A DNA stretch of 64,000 nucleotides, taken from contig JAYZUZ010000012.1 of assembly GCA_036156195.1 (NCBI GenBank), forward strand, positions 1-64,000, read 5' to 3'. Numbering within the stretch: position 1 is the stretch's first letter; every line of letters begins with the position of its first letter. The position numbers and the translations under genes were made by a program. The notes under the pieces are model-generated. The model saw only the letters and a list, made by a program, of their open reading frames with translations. It was not told the DNA's origin and did no database searches. The DNA comes from Abyssibacter sp036156195. GTDB lineage: Bacteria > Pseudomonadota > Gammaproteobacteria > Nevskiales > OUC007. This document shows, one piece after another, positions 25,564 to 33,590 of the stretch.

Positions 25564-26168
25564 AGCCTCTTTTTCTCATTACTCTGCTGAGCTGTCTGCT
25601 TTCTGCCTGCGGGACGCTGCGTCAAGAAGGGCAGCGGGAGCCAGTGTGGCCGTACCCGGAGCCGCCCGTCGTCGACGATGCGGACCAGACGCCGGCGCGC
25701 CGGCAGTCCCCCGCGCCGTGGGAACAACCCGCCGAACCGCGACCGATTGACCCGGAGCCCTGGGAAGAGGCCACGCCGATTCCTGCGCCGGAACGTCCGG
25801 CGTTCACGGGACCGCGCAATCTGCGTGACCAGGCTGGACCGGCGGCGCTGGCGCTGGCCGATCAGGCCGCTACGCAGCGTGCTCAGGGGGATCTGTCCGG
25901 TGCGGCGGCCCAGCTTGAGCGTGCGCTGCGCATTGAACCCAGGAATCCGTTTCTGTGGTTGTTACTGGGGCAGATTCATCTGGAGCAGTCGGACCCGGAA
26001 CAAGCCCGGCAAATGGCACGGCGTGCCCGGTCGCTGGCGTCGGGGAACCCCTATGTCGACGCGCCCGCGTGGCGCATCGCCGAAGCAGCCTGGCGTGTGG
26101 AGGGCAACACCCAGCAGGCCGAGGAGTCCGCACGAGCTGCCGAGCAGGCGGAACTGTCACAAACGTGA
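25560..26168 (+). CDS. lpoP: TPR lipoprotein, probable PBP1B activator LpoP
   Basis: 202 residues from ATG 25560, whose first bases overlap the mrcB stop; an upstream extension of the frame lies inside mrcB and is not needed. A lipoprotein signal peptide ends in LLSAC (Cys19). A Pro/Glu-rich linker (about 25-85) probably spans the periplasm, followed by tetratricopeptide-type helices (about 95-200, e.g. AAQLERALRIEPRNPFLWLLLG). In Pseudomonas aeruginosa a TPR lipoprotein, LpoP, activates PBP1b; the same architecture plus translational coupling to mrcB makes this the best assignment. It is unrelated in fold to enterobacterial LpoB. Confidence 0.8.
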   Translation: MKPLFLITLLSCLLSACGTLRQEGQREPVWPYPEPPVVDDADQTPARRQSPAPWEQPAEPRPIDPEPWEEATPIPAPERPAFTGPRNLRDQAGPAALALADQAATQRAQGDLSGAAAQLERALRIEPRNPFLWLLLGQIHLEQSDPEQARQMARRARSLASGNPYVDAPAWRIAEAAWRVEGNTQQAEESARAAEQAELSQT

Positions 26169-26210
26169 CTCGACGTGCAGGGCGCCCATGTGCCGGCGTG
26201 GTGACATGAC

Positions 26211-28121
26211 GTGACCAAGGTTGCGCGCGTATTCGAGGCGGGCGGAGCGCTTGCGCAAGCCTTCCCCGGGTTTCAGCCCCGAGCCCAACAGACGGCAATG
26301 GCTGAGTCGGTGGCCCGGGCAATTGAGACGCGGGAGCCCTTGGTCGTCGAGGCGGCGACTGGCACCGGCAAGACGCTAGCCTATCTCGTGCCCGCATTGC
26401 TCAGTGGCCAGCGCAGCTTGATCTCAACGGGCACCAAGGCCTTGCAGGATCAGCTGTATGAGCGTGATCTCCCCGCAGCGCGGGACGCCTTAGCGGTGGG
26501 TGGTCGAATCGCTCGGCTCAAAGGGCGCTCCAACTACTTGTGTCTCTACCGCATGGAGCAGGCGTTGGATGACGGCAGCCTGTCTCCCCTGGTGCGACGG
26601 GACGTGCAACGGGTACGGCGTTGGGCCGGGCGGACCCTGGACGGCGATCTCGCCGGTGTCGAAGGCCTGAGCGAGGACTCGCCTGCGCGCGTGTATGTGT
26701 CTTCCACGGCGGACAATTGTCTCGGACAGCGCTGCCCGCGCTTTGAAGACTGTTGGGTCATGGATGCTCGCCGCAAGGCGCAGGCTGCAGATGTTGTGGT
26801 GGTGAACCACTACTTATTGTTTGCCGATTTGGCACTCAAGGACACGGGCTTTGCGGAGCTGTTGCCCGGCGCCGATATCGTTATTGTCGATGAAGCCCAT
26901 CAGATACCTGACGTCGCGGGGCAGTTCTTCGGCTATGCGCTGTCAGCGCGACAACTGCGTGAGCTGGCTGGTGATGCTCAGCGTGAGGCCGAGCAGGTGG
27001 GCGCGGGCGGTACGTCGCTCGTCGACTGTCTGCATGCCTTATCGGATCAGGTCGACGCGCTTTATCGCAGTCTGCCGCGGGTGGGTGGACGACAGGCCTG
27101 GGATTCCGCGTTCGCCGATGTCACGGCCCAGGAGGCATTGCTCGCACTGGGTGAGGGGCTGCTGAGGGTCCAGGAACAGCTGCAAGCGGTGGAGCAGGCC
27201 AGCGAGGGGCTGGCGACCTGTGTCCAGCGCTGCGAAGTGCTTTGCGCACGGTTGCAGGCGATTAGTGGAGAGCAGGAAGCCGATCATGTCCGCTGGGCTG
27301 AGGTCAGCCGGAGCAACTTCGCCTTGCGTTGCACGCCGTTGGTGATCGCGGACCGATTTCAAGCCTCCCGAGACCGCGAACCCGCCGCCTGGATATTCTC
27401 GTCCGCGACCCTGGCTGTGGATGGTCGATTCGACCATTTCAAGCGCGAAATCGGCGCAGAGCAGGCGGAAGAGGTCGCGTTTGACAGCCCTTTCGATTTT
27501 CAGCGGCAGGCACGACTTTATCTGCCCGCGATGCCCGACCCGCGCGCGCCGGAGTATCGCGCGGCGGTGGCCGATGCTGCAGTCGAACTGATTGAGGCCA
27601 GCGCCGGCGGGGCGTTTCTGCTGTGTACCAGCCATGCCGCCGTCAGGGATTACGGTCAATGGTTGTCCGAGCGTTCCGGTCTGCGGGTGTTGCAACAAGG
27701 CCTGGCCCCTAAGAACCACTTGCTCGACGCATTCCGCGAAGATGGCAATGCGGTGCTTGTCGGGACCCAATCGTTCTGGGAAGGGGTGGATGTGCCGGGG
27801 CGGGCGCTGCGCCTGGTCATGATCGACCGGCTGCCCTTCATGTCACCCAGCGATCCGTTGCTGCGGGCACGGGTGGATTGGCTGAAGGAGCAGGGGCTGG
27901 AGCCTTTTCGTGACTATCAAATCCCCCACGCGGCGATGACGCTGAAGCAGGGTGCCGGCCGGCTGATCCGGGGTGCTGAGGACCGCGGCGTGTTGGTGAT
28001 CTTTGATGCGCGTATCCATCGCACGGGTTATGGCCGTGCGTTTCTGAATAGTCTTCCGCCTTTTCCCATCGTCCGCGAGCCGGCGCCAATCCTCGATTTT
28101 TTGCGTGAGCTGTCCGTATGA
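26211..28121 (+). CDS. yoaA: DinG/XPD-family ATP-dependent DNA helicase YoaA
   Basis: Superfamily 2 iron-sulfur helicase implicated in DNA repair together with the polymerase clamp loader chi subunit in E. coli. The 636 residues contain Walker A (AATGTGKTLAYL), the DEAH box IVDEAHQIPD and the late helicase motif QGAGRLIRG. Cysteines in SNYLC and in NCLGQRCPRFEDC give the four ligands expected for the [4Fe-4S] cluster. The length matches YoaA (636) rather than DinG (716). The start is GTG 26211; the frame ends four bases into tsaB. Confidence 0.93.
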   Translation: MTKVARVFEAGGALAQAFPGFQPRAQQTAMAESVARAIETREPLVVEAATGTGKTLAYLVPALLSGQRSLISTGTKALQDQLYERDLPAARDALAVGGRIARLKGRSNYLCLYRMEQALDDGSLSPLVRRDVQRVRRWAGRTLDGDLAGVEGLSEDSPARVYVSSTADNCLGQRCPRFEDCWVMDARRKAQAADVVVVNHYLLFADLALKDTGFAELLPGADIVIVDEAHQIPDVAGQFFGYALSARQLRELAGDAQREAEQVGAGGTSLVDCLHALSDQVDALYRSLPRVGGRQAWDSAFADVTAQEALLALGEGLLRVQEQLQAVEQASEGLATCVQRCEVLCARLQAISGEQEADHVRWAEVSRSNFALRCTPLVIADRFQASRDREPAAWIFSSATLAVDGRFDHFKREIGAEQAEEVAFDSPFDFQRQARLYLPAMPDPRAPEYRAAVADAAVELIEASAGGAFLLCTSHAAVRDYGQWLSERSGLRVLQQGLAPKNHLLDAFREDGNAVLVGTQSFWEGVDVPGRALRLVMIDRLPFMSPSDPLLRARVDWLKEQGLEPFRDYQIPHAAMTLKQGAGRLIRGAEDRGVLVIFDARIHRTGYGRAFLNSLPPFPIVREPAPILDFLRELSV

Positions 28122-28804
28122 ATCTTCTGGCCATCGATACCGCCACCGAAGCCTGTTCCGCTGCCGCCTGCGTAGACGGGCGTTGGGCCGAGCGATTCGA
28201 GACGATTGGTCGTGGCCATACCGATACGCTCCTGCCCATGGTGCAGGCTGTGCTTGCCGAGCTGGAAGCGGAATTGCAGGGTATCGACCGAATTGTCGTC
28301 GGCCGCGGCCCCGGTGCGTTCACAGGCGTGCGGATCGGGGTGGCCTGTGCGCAAGGACTGGCCCAGGGCTTGGGCCGCAGCATCGTCCCCGTGTCGAGCC
28401 TGGAAGCCATGGCCTGGCAGGCGGCCCACGAACACGCGGCGCTGCCGATTGACGTCGCCGTGGCGATCGACGCGCGGGCTGGCGGCGTGTATTTCGCGAG
28501 CTACCACGTGGAGCCGAACGCCTTGCCCGCGCTGCGAGTGAGCGAGCGTGTCTGCGCGCCGGAGGCCGTTCCAGCGTTGAGCAGTGACTGCGTACTGACC
28601 GCTGGCACCGGCTGGGCGCGGCATCCCGACGCCCTGAGCCGGGCGATCGCCTGCCCGCAGCAGCCCAGCGACGTGACGCTGCCGACGGCGCGAGCCATGG
28701 CTGAGATGGCCCTGCTGGGCATTCCGGCTGTCGCGGCACAGTGCCTGGAGCCGACGTATCTGCGCGATCAGGTGGTTCACCGGCCGACGGTGTCGCCGAG
28801 CTAA
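28118..28804 (+). CDS. tsaB: tRNA threonylcarbamoyladenosine biosynthesis protein TsaB
   Basis: Partner of TsaD and TsaE in making t6A at position 37 of ANN-decoding tRNAs; an ASKHA-fold pseudoenzyme that holds TsaD. The 228 residues are normal. Motifs: LAIDTATEACSAA at the N-terminus, GRGPGAFTGVRIGVACAQGLA in the middle and VAIDARAGGVYFA further on. ATG 28118 overlaps the yoaA stop; yoaA-tsaB adjacency is common in gammaproteobacteria. Confidence 0.95.
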   Translation: MNLLAIDTATEACSAAACVDGRWAERFETIGRGHTDTLLPMVQAVLAELEAELQGIDRIVVGRGPGAFTGVRIGVACAQGLAQGLGRSIVPVSSLEAMAWQAAHEHAALPIDVAVAIDARAGGVYFASYHVEPNALPALRVSERVCAPEAVPALSSDCVLTAGTGWARHPDALSRAIACPQQPSDVTLPTARAMAEMALLGIPAVAAQCLEPTYLRDQVVHRPTVSPS

Positions 28805-28832
28805 GCTAAGCAACAAGCCATGGGAGACGAAG

Positions 28833-29357
28833 ATGCTGTATGCCTTGGGAGATGATCAGCCTGAGTTGATCGGCGACGGACATTACATTGCCGACAATGC
28901 CACTGTGATCGGACGGGTGCGCATGCATGCGCAGTCCAGTGTCTGGTTTAATGCCGTCATTCGCGGTGATTGTGATCTCATCACCATTGGCGCGCGCTCC
29001 AACATCCAGGATGCCGCTGTACTGCATACCGACATCGGTATTCCGCTCAGCGTGGGCGAGGATGTCACCGTCGGGCATCAGGTCATGCTGCACGGTTGCA
29101 CCATCGGCGATGGTTCGTTGATCGGGATTAACTCGGTGATCCTGAACGGTGCCGTGATCGGTAAACATTGCATCATCGGCGCCAATGCGCTGATTCCCGA
29201 GGGCAAGCAGATTCCCGACTACTCGCTGGTCATGGGTTCACCCGGCAAGGTAGTCCGCCAATTGGACGAGCGTACTGCCCAGATGCTCATGGCGTCCGCT
29301 GCCCATTACGTACAGAACGGAGCACGCTTCGCCAGCGAGCTGAAACCCCTGGGCTAG
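28833..29357 (+). CDS. Gamma-class carbonic anhydrase family protein
   Basis: Left-handed beta-helix hexapeptide-repeat protein of the YrdA/CaiE type, 174 residues. Hexapeptide repeats run from about residue 16 to 140. Metal-ligand histidines are present in AVLHTD, VGHQVMLHG, giving the three-His site of gamma carbonic anhydrases, so activity is plausible. GGGAGACGAAG before the ATG is a good ribosome-binding site. The stop TAG overlaps the sixA stop of the opposite strand. Confidence 0.88.
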   Translation: MLYALGDDQPELIGDGHYIADNATVIGRVRMHAQSSVWFNAVIRGDCDLITIGARSNIQDAAVLHTDIGIPLSVGEDVTVGHQVMLHGCTIGDGSLIGINSVILNGAVIGKHCIIGANALIPEGKQIPDYSLVMGSPGKVVRQLDERTAQMLMASAAHYVQNGARFASELKPLG

Positions 29358-29860
29358 CCGCCTACGTCGATATGACCCTTGGGCGTTGCCAGATCAACGA
29401 GGCGCGCCTGGGCACGCGGTACACGGTCCGGCCAGGCGGATACGTCCAGCGAGCAGCGCATCCAGCTGCAGGTTGGCAGCGGGGGAAGGGCGATGGGGAT
29501 TAACGCAGCTGCCAGCTCGCTAAGGCCGTCATTGTGACCCACCACCCACAGGTCTTGACCCCGCGCCTGGGTGTGGATGATCGACCAGATGGTCTGCGGG
29601 GGCGCGAGGTACAGCGCCGCCTGGTAATCAATGCCATCGGCGGGCTGACCCAGCTGAAGCAGCATGCCTCGCGCCGTCGTGGCAGCCCGTACAGCCGGAC
29701 TGGACAAGACCTGGTCGGGCATGGGGTGATGCGCCTTCCAGCGCGCAGCCATCGCTGGCAGGTCCCGGCGTCCGCGGTCATTGAGCGGGCGGTCGAAATC
29801 AGGCAGGCCGGGTTCGTTCCAGTCGGACTTGCCGTGGCGTATCAGGGTCAAATGCTTCAT
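29354..29860 (-). CDS. sixA: SixA-type phosphohistidine phosphatase
   Basis: Histidine phosphatase superfamily protein, 168 residues, with the catalytic LIRHGKSDWNEPG at the N-terminus, the conserved Arg region SSPAVRAATTA, and the second His in WVVGHNDGLSELA. In E. coli SixA removes phosphate from histidine phosphotransfer proteins of the nitrogen PTS. Its ATG overlaps the rsmJ stop by four bases, and its stop shares a CTAG with the carbonic anhydrase gene. Confidence 0.85.
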   Translation of the reverse strand: MKHLTLIRHGKSDWNEPGLPDFDRPLNDRGRRDLPAMAARWKAHHPMPDQVLSSPAVRAATTARGMLLQLGQPADGIDYQAALYLAPPQTIWSIIHTQARGQDLWVVGHNDGLSELAAALIPIALPPLPTCSWMRCSLDVSAWPDRVPRAQARLVDLATPKGHIDVGG

Positions 29861-30465
29861 GAGCGCACATAGATGTCGTAGCGGACGCGATTGGACTTCA
29901 GCACGAATGAGGGCTTTCGATCCAGCAGTGTCGGCGCCTTGGGTGATCGCTTGATGACAACGCGGCGCCTGGCGTGCTCCCAGGCCAAGCCAGCGAGTTC
30001 GCCGGCGTCCGGGTCGCCCTCTGTGAGATGCCGCAGGGCTTCCATCGGCGCCTTGGCCAGGGCTTTCTGGCCGGGTGCGGCGTACATGGGATCGAGGTAA
30101 ATCACGTCGAATACAGGCCCGCTCTGCTGCAGCAATGCTCGGCTATCGCAGGCGGCAAGTGTCATGCGCGCTGCGATCTGCCGGGTGGCCGGGTTGGCTA
30201 GCGCCTGCGCGTGGCCGGTGGCCAGCGAGGCGGCCAGGGGCGCCAGGCGCTCGCAGAGCGTCACCTCGGCCCCCAGTGCGGCGAGTACAAACGCATCGCG
30301 CCCATAGCCAGCTGTGGCATCGAGAATGTGGGGGGCTTCAATACGGCCGAGTCCGCAGGCACGCGCCAGCGGCTGGCGACGCCCGGACCGCAGGCGGCGC
30401 CGCATAGCCTCGCCGGTCCAATCCACGGGACCGATGGTCAATGCGTTATTGAGAGAGTCGGACAT
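29857..30465 (-). CDS. rsmJ: 16S rRNA (guanine1516-N2)-methyltransferase RsmJ
   Basis: SAM-dependent methyltransferase modifying G1516 of 16S rRNA. The 202 residues contain the SAM-binding ILDATAGYGRDAFVLA, the catalytic-loop type motif YLDPMYAAP and a terminal beta-strand IKRSPKAPTLLDRKPSF, all characteristic of RsmJ. The protein is slightly shorter than E. coli RsmJ (250) at the N-terminus. Its start codon directly follows the T-run of a terminator on the same strand, leaving no visible ribosome-binding site. Confidence 0.92.
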   Translation of the reverse strand: MSDSLNNALTIGPVDWTGEAMRRRLRSGRRQPLARACGLGRIEAPHILDATAGYGRDAFVLAALGAEVTLCERLAPLAASLATGHAQALANPATRQIAARMTLAACDSRALLQQSGPVFDVIYLDPMYAAPGQKALAKAPMEALRHLTEGDPDAGELAGLAWEHARRRVVIKRSPKAPTLLDRKPSFVLKSNRVRYDIYVRS

Positions 30466-30500
30466 AAAAAAGCACGCGAAGGCGGCAGCCTCCGCGTGCT
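30466..30500 (-). terminator. Rho-independent terminator after the SCP2 gene
   Basis: Eight-base stem AGCACGCG/CGCGTGCT (30471-30478, 30493-30500) with an inner AGGC/GCCT stem and a run of T on the minus strand at 30466-30471. It terminates the SCP2 transcript 20 bases after that stop. The T-run abuts the rsmJ ATG (30463-30465). Confidence 0.9.
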
Positions 30501-30519
30501 GATGCGACTTGGCGTCGAA

Positions 30520-30840
30520 TCAGTTGCCGAGCTGGCTGGCGTCGAACATGGACGACAGTTTCTGCGCGAGCATCAAATCCCCTTCCAGCTGCAGCTTACC
30601 GGTCATGAATGCGGTCATGCCGTTGAGCTCACCGGTCATCAGAGCGATGAAATCGTCATCGTCCAGGGTCAGCGTCACATCCGCATTGTCGCTGACACCG
30701 TCGTGCACGGTGAGGGTGCCGTTGTCGATCACACAGTACTTGGGCTCACTCACCTTGTACTGAACGGTCGCGGACAAATCGCCGGCCTCTTCGCCGTTGA
30801 ATGCCGCCGGCATGTTCTTGAACACCGTCTCCATATCCAT
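30520..30840 (-). CDS. SCP2 sterol-carrier-type protein
   Basis: 106-residue single-domain SCP2 protein with a hydrophobic lipid-binding pocket, likely binding acyl-CoA or another lipid in the cytoplasm. The start is ATG 30840 because AGGAGA lies nine bases upstream and the SCP2 domain begins at once (METVFKNMPAAFN); the frame continues upstream but without conserved character. The conserved DVTLTLDDDDFIALMTGELN and AFMTGKLQLEGDLMLAQKL strands and helix complete the fold. It is followed by a terminator and thus monocistronic. Confidence 0.85.
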   Translation of the reverse strand: MDMETVFKNMPAAFNGEEAGDLSATVQYKVSEPKYCVIDNGTLTVHDGVSDNADVTLTLDDDDFIALMTGELNGMTAFMTGKLQLEGDLMLAQKLSSMFDASQLGN

Positions 30841-30970
30841 CGCTTGGTCTCCTGGTTGCCATCTGGGGATGGCCGAAAAAAGTCGAGGCTGCATGCTACC
30901 TGCGGGCTTGTCATGGTGGCAACGCACGCCTGACATGGGCGTATAGTGAAGACCTTGGATCAGACCCCCA

Positions 30971-31321
30971 ATGTCAATGCGCATGAAACAACTCCTTGAG
31001 CAGTGGCAAAGCGAAGCCGCTGCTCCACGCGCCGCAAAAATCTACGAAATCCGCTTGCCACTGTTCGATGCAGCCAAGCTTGCCGCACTCAGCGAACTGT
31101 TTCCCGGCCGTAGCGAAGAGCAGATCCTGACGGACCTGCTCTCGGCGGCGCTGGATCAGATCGAAGCCGAGTTTCCGTATGAACGGGGCCCCGTCGCCGA
31201 AGTGGACGAAGAGGGGGACCCGATCTACGCAGACGCCGGCCTTACACCGCGTTACCGCGCGCTCATCGAGCATCACGTCGAGCGTCTGAAACAGTCCGGC
31301 GGCGATACCGGGGGTGGCTGA
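30971..31321 (+). CDS. Small acidic conserved hypothetical protein
   Basis: 116 residues, starting with three possible Met codons (30971, 30977, 30983). The sequence is helical at both ends, with a middle ALSELFPGRSEEQILTDLLS that looks like a ribbon-helix-helix-sized or HTH-like bundle, and an acidic tail (VAEVDEEGDPIYADAG). It resembles small pseudomonad proteins that databases have labelled type 1 pili tip component; that name has no support in this sequence, which has no signal peptide. It overlaps the Nudix gene by eight bases, so the two are probably translated together. Confidence 0.6.
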   Translation: MSMRMKQLLEQWQSEAAAPRAAKIYEIRLPLFDAAKLAALSELFPGRSEEQILTDLLSAALDQIEAEFPYERGPVAEVDEEGDPIYADAGLTPRYRALIEHHVERLKQSGGDTGGG

Positions 31322-31967
31322 CAACGCGGTTACGCCGATGCCCGACCCGATACGCCGTGTGCGCCGAGCGTTGCAGGCCACAAGTGCCATGCCACCGCGA
31401 CCGGTGACACGCCTGGACCTTCCCTTGGGGATCGACCGCGTGCTCGGGCCGCATTGGCAGAAGTCGTTGCGGCCGGCTGCCGTGCTCGTCGGCATTCTCG
31501 ATCGCCATGATGGTCCCCACGTGCTGCTCACCCAGCGCTCTGAACGCCTGCGCGACCACGCCGGACAGATCAGCTTCCCCGGCGGTCGAATCGAGCCGGA
31601 TGACGCGACCACGGCCCATGCAGCCCTGCGTGAAGCGGATGAGGAGATTGGACTGGACCCCGGCGCATCAGAGGTCATCGGCTATCTGGACGATTACCCG
31701 ACGGTGACCCGCTTTTGCATTACGCCGGTGGTGGCGCATGTCCAGGGTTCTGCCCGGTATGAGCCAGACGGTGTCGAAGTGGACGCGGTCTTCGAGGTGC
31801 CCTTGGCCCATGTTCTGGATTTGTCCCGCTATCGCCGGAAAACCGTCGGACGGATGGGGGTGGAAATTCCGTACTACGAGTTGATGTGGCAGAACTGGCG
31901 CATCTGGGGCGCCACGGCCGGCATGCTGCATAACCTGGCCACCCACGTGGCCGATGCCCGTGCTTGA
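31314..31967 (+). CDS. nudL: Nudix hydrolase, probable CoA pyrophosphatase (NudL-like)
   Basis: 217-residue Nudix protein. The Nudix box is complete: GGRIEPDDATTAHAALREADEEIGL region with the READEEIG core. Just ahead lies LLTQRSERLRDHAGQISF, the UPF0035 signature that marks CoA/acyl-CoA pyrophosphatases, which cut CoA to 4'-phosphopantetheine and 3',5'-ADP. The start is GTG 31314; ATG 31338 is the alternative. It overlaps both neighbours, forming a tight three-gene unit with the small acidic protein and MazG-like gene. Confidence 0.85.
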   Translation: MADNAVTPMPDPIRRVRRALQATSAMPPRPVTRLDLPLGIDRVLGPHWQKSLRPAAVLVGILDRHDGPHVLLTQRSERLRDHAGQISFPGGRIEPDDATTAHAALREADEEIGLDPGASEVIGYLDDYPTVTRFCITPVVAHVQGSARYEPDGVEVDAVFEVPLAHVLDLSRYRRKTVGRMGVEIPYYELMWQNWRIWGATAGMLHNLATHVADARA

Positions 31968-32331
31968 CCCGCTGGCGCGAGCCGCCCAGCTCCAGCACCG
32001 GGCGGCGGCCAAGGGCTTCGACTGGCCCGATGCCGAAGGTGTGTGGGCCAAAGTGCGTGAAGAGCTCGATGAGCTTGCTGCAGCGGGGGAGGATGCCCAG
32101 CACCGCGCTGAAGAACTGGGCGACCTGCTGTTTGCCGTCGTGAATCTTGCTCGACATCTCGGGGTGGAGCCCACCGAAGCCATGCTCGCGGCCAATGCCA
32201 AGTTTGAGCGGCGTTTTGCCTACGTCGAGCAAGTGATGGCCGCAGCAGATCGCCCGATGAACGCCGAGACGCTGGACGAAATGGACGCCGCCTGGGAGGC
32301 CGCCAAGCGGGCTGAACGCAGCCCGGTATAG
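31954..32331 (+). CDS. Single-domain MazG-type nucleotide pyrophosphohydrolase
   Basis: 125 residues, about half of E. coli MazG (263), and aligning by eye with the MazG C-terminal domain: AAKGFDWPD, the acidic helix VREELDELAA, EELGDLLFAVVNLARHLG and the NAKFERRFAYVE signature. The metal-binding E-E-x-x-E and E-E-x-x-D motifs are intact, so it could be active on nucleoside triphosphates. It overlaps the Nudix gene by 14 bases; the pair may form a house-cleaning unit. No N-terminal domain is encoded nearby, so it is a true short form, not a frameshifted MazG. Confidence 0.8.
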   Translation: MPVLDPLARAAQLQHRAAAKGFDWPDAEGVWAKVREELDELAAAGEDAQHRAEELGDLLFAVVNLARHLGVEPTEAMLAANAKFERRFAYVEQVMAAADRPMNAETLDEMDAAWEAAKRAERSPV

Positions 32332-32365
32332 TCAGAGTTCCGGGCAGCCCTTTGCGCGGGGCGGC

Positions 32366-32953
32366 CTAGTGACCGGAACGCTCGTCGTAGAGCTTGCGGC
32401 CGGGTTGTACGCGGTCACGTGCTTCCGAGCGCGCCAGTGCCTTGCGCTCAACCTGCAGGTGGGCGTAGGCGTTCTCAGGCTGTGCTTCGTAGGGCACACC
32501 GTTGACGTACACCACGCCTGTCCCGTTCAGCCAGTCGGTGGCCCACAGGTAGTACAAATCACCGGGGCGCCCGGGATCACCCACCACGTGAACGCCATCA
32601 TTGCGTGAGCTGAAATACAGATAAGAGCCCGGTTCGAAGCTGACGGCCACCCAGTCATTGCCGGTACCCACGGCAATGCCGGGGGTGCCGGCCTCGATCA
32701 GAATCTCGTCGACCACCCGTGCGTTGCGTTCCAGCAGGATGCCGCGGCCGATGGTCCGATTCCCGGATTCGACGATCCGACGCAAATGGATATCGTCGGA
32801 TACGTAGTACTGCAGGGCGCGCAACTCCCGGTCGCTCAGTTGGTAGCCATCACGCAGATACTCGCCAAAGGCCAGCCGGTTGACGCCAGATGTACTGGCA
32901 CAGGCCGTCAGGCCGGTGGTAATCGCGAGCAGGATGATCGACGCGCAACGCAT
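32366..32953 (-). CDS. Hypothetical lipoprotein
   Basis: 195 residues from ATG 32953 (MRCASIILLAITTGLTAC), a clear lipoprotein signal with lipobox LTAC at Cys18; the frame reaches six codons further but that would blunt the signal peptide. The mature part begins with Ala-Ser, so outer-membrane sorting is expected, and continues with a helix YLRDGYQLSDRELRALQYY and a beta-rich body including YLYFSSRN and DLYYLWATDWL. The tail is basic. I do not recognise the family. It is convergent with the MazG-like gene. Confidence 0.7.
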   Translation of the reverse strand: MRCASIILLAITTGLTACASTSGVNRLAFGEYLRDGYQLSDRELRALQYYVSDDIHLRRIVESGNRTIGRGILLERNARVVDEILIEAGTPGIAVGTGNDWVAVSFEPGSYLYFSSRNDGVHVVGDPGRPGDLYYLWATDWLNGTGVVYVNGVPYEAQPENAYAHLQVERKALARSEARDRVQPGRKLYDERSGH

Positions 32954-33084
32954 GAAACCCCCAGAGGGCACTGTCCCCGAATGTGCGGCAAGAATAACAG
33001 TGTGCAGCCGGCTTGCCTTCTTCAGGGTGGGCTGCTTGAATCCCGGTCACACGGATGTACCGTTGCTCGATTGACGGTACGCAA

Positions 33085-33132
33085 CCCGCCGGTCCCACGG
33101 CGGGCAGGGCGCTGCGGCGCCGTCTTGGTTTT
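33085..33132 (+). promoter_or_regulatory. Hairpin pair with T-run ahead of a membrane-protein gene
   Basis: A six-base stem CCCGCC/GGCGGG (33085-33090, 33099-33104) with an eight-base loop, then GGCGC-TGC-GGCGCC and a T-run at about 33128-33134, immediately before the GAGGAG ribosome-binding site of the next gene. It could be a leader attenuator, or a weak terminator of transcription coming from upstream. Confidence 0.35.
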
Positions 33133-33145
33133 TTGAGGAGTGATC

Positions 33146-33529
33146 ATGCGGGCTTTGCTATCTGGCGTCGGGCTCACCGGCTATTTCGTGCTGTGCGTGG
33201 CCTTGTTCCTGGTGTGGGCACCGCGATTCTTCTACCTCAACCTGCCCACCGCGCCCGAGTTCACGCTGGAGTATGTGACCGTGAGTGGGCTGAGCTTCGC
33301 CGTGTTCTTGATCTCGGTGATCGCGGCACAGGCGGTGATGCCCAAGTTCTCAGCCTGGCTGGTTTTGCAGGTGGTCATTGTTGCGTTGAGTTTCTGGTTC
33401 TGTCTCTATGCCTTTGATTTTCCTCCGCAGGCTGAATTGTTTGCGTTCATTCACGTTGTGGCCTGCGGCTTGTTTCTCTTCATGAACATGCGCAGCTACC
33501 ATCGCTTGGCCAAGGGCGACGACGACTAG
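33146..33529 (+). CDS. Four-helix membrane protein of unknown function
   Basis: 127 residues, almost entirely hydrophobic: four membrane helices at about 5-27, 43-65, 70-90 and 96-116. ATG 33146 is chosen over GTG 33140 because GAGGAG lies five bases upstream of it. No charged catalytic motif is visible. The C-terminus is acidic (GDDD). Family not recognised. The stop lies in the short palindrome ACGACTAGTCGT. Confidence 0.65.
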   Translation: MRALLSGVGLTGYFVLCVALFLVWAPRFFYLNLPTAPEFTLEYVTVSGLSFAVFLISVIAAQAVMPKFSAWLVLQVVIVALSFWFCLYAFDFPPQAELFAFIHVVACGLFLFMNMRSYHRLAKGDDD

Positions 33530-33590
33530 TCGTGACCACCTTGGCGCGGCTGTGAGTGCCGCATAGCCATATCGACCGCAAGGATTGCTC

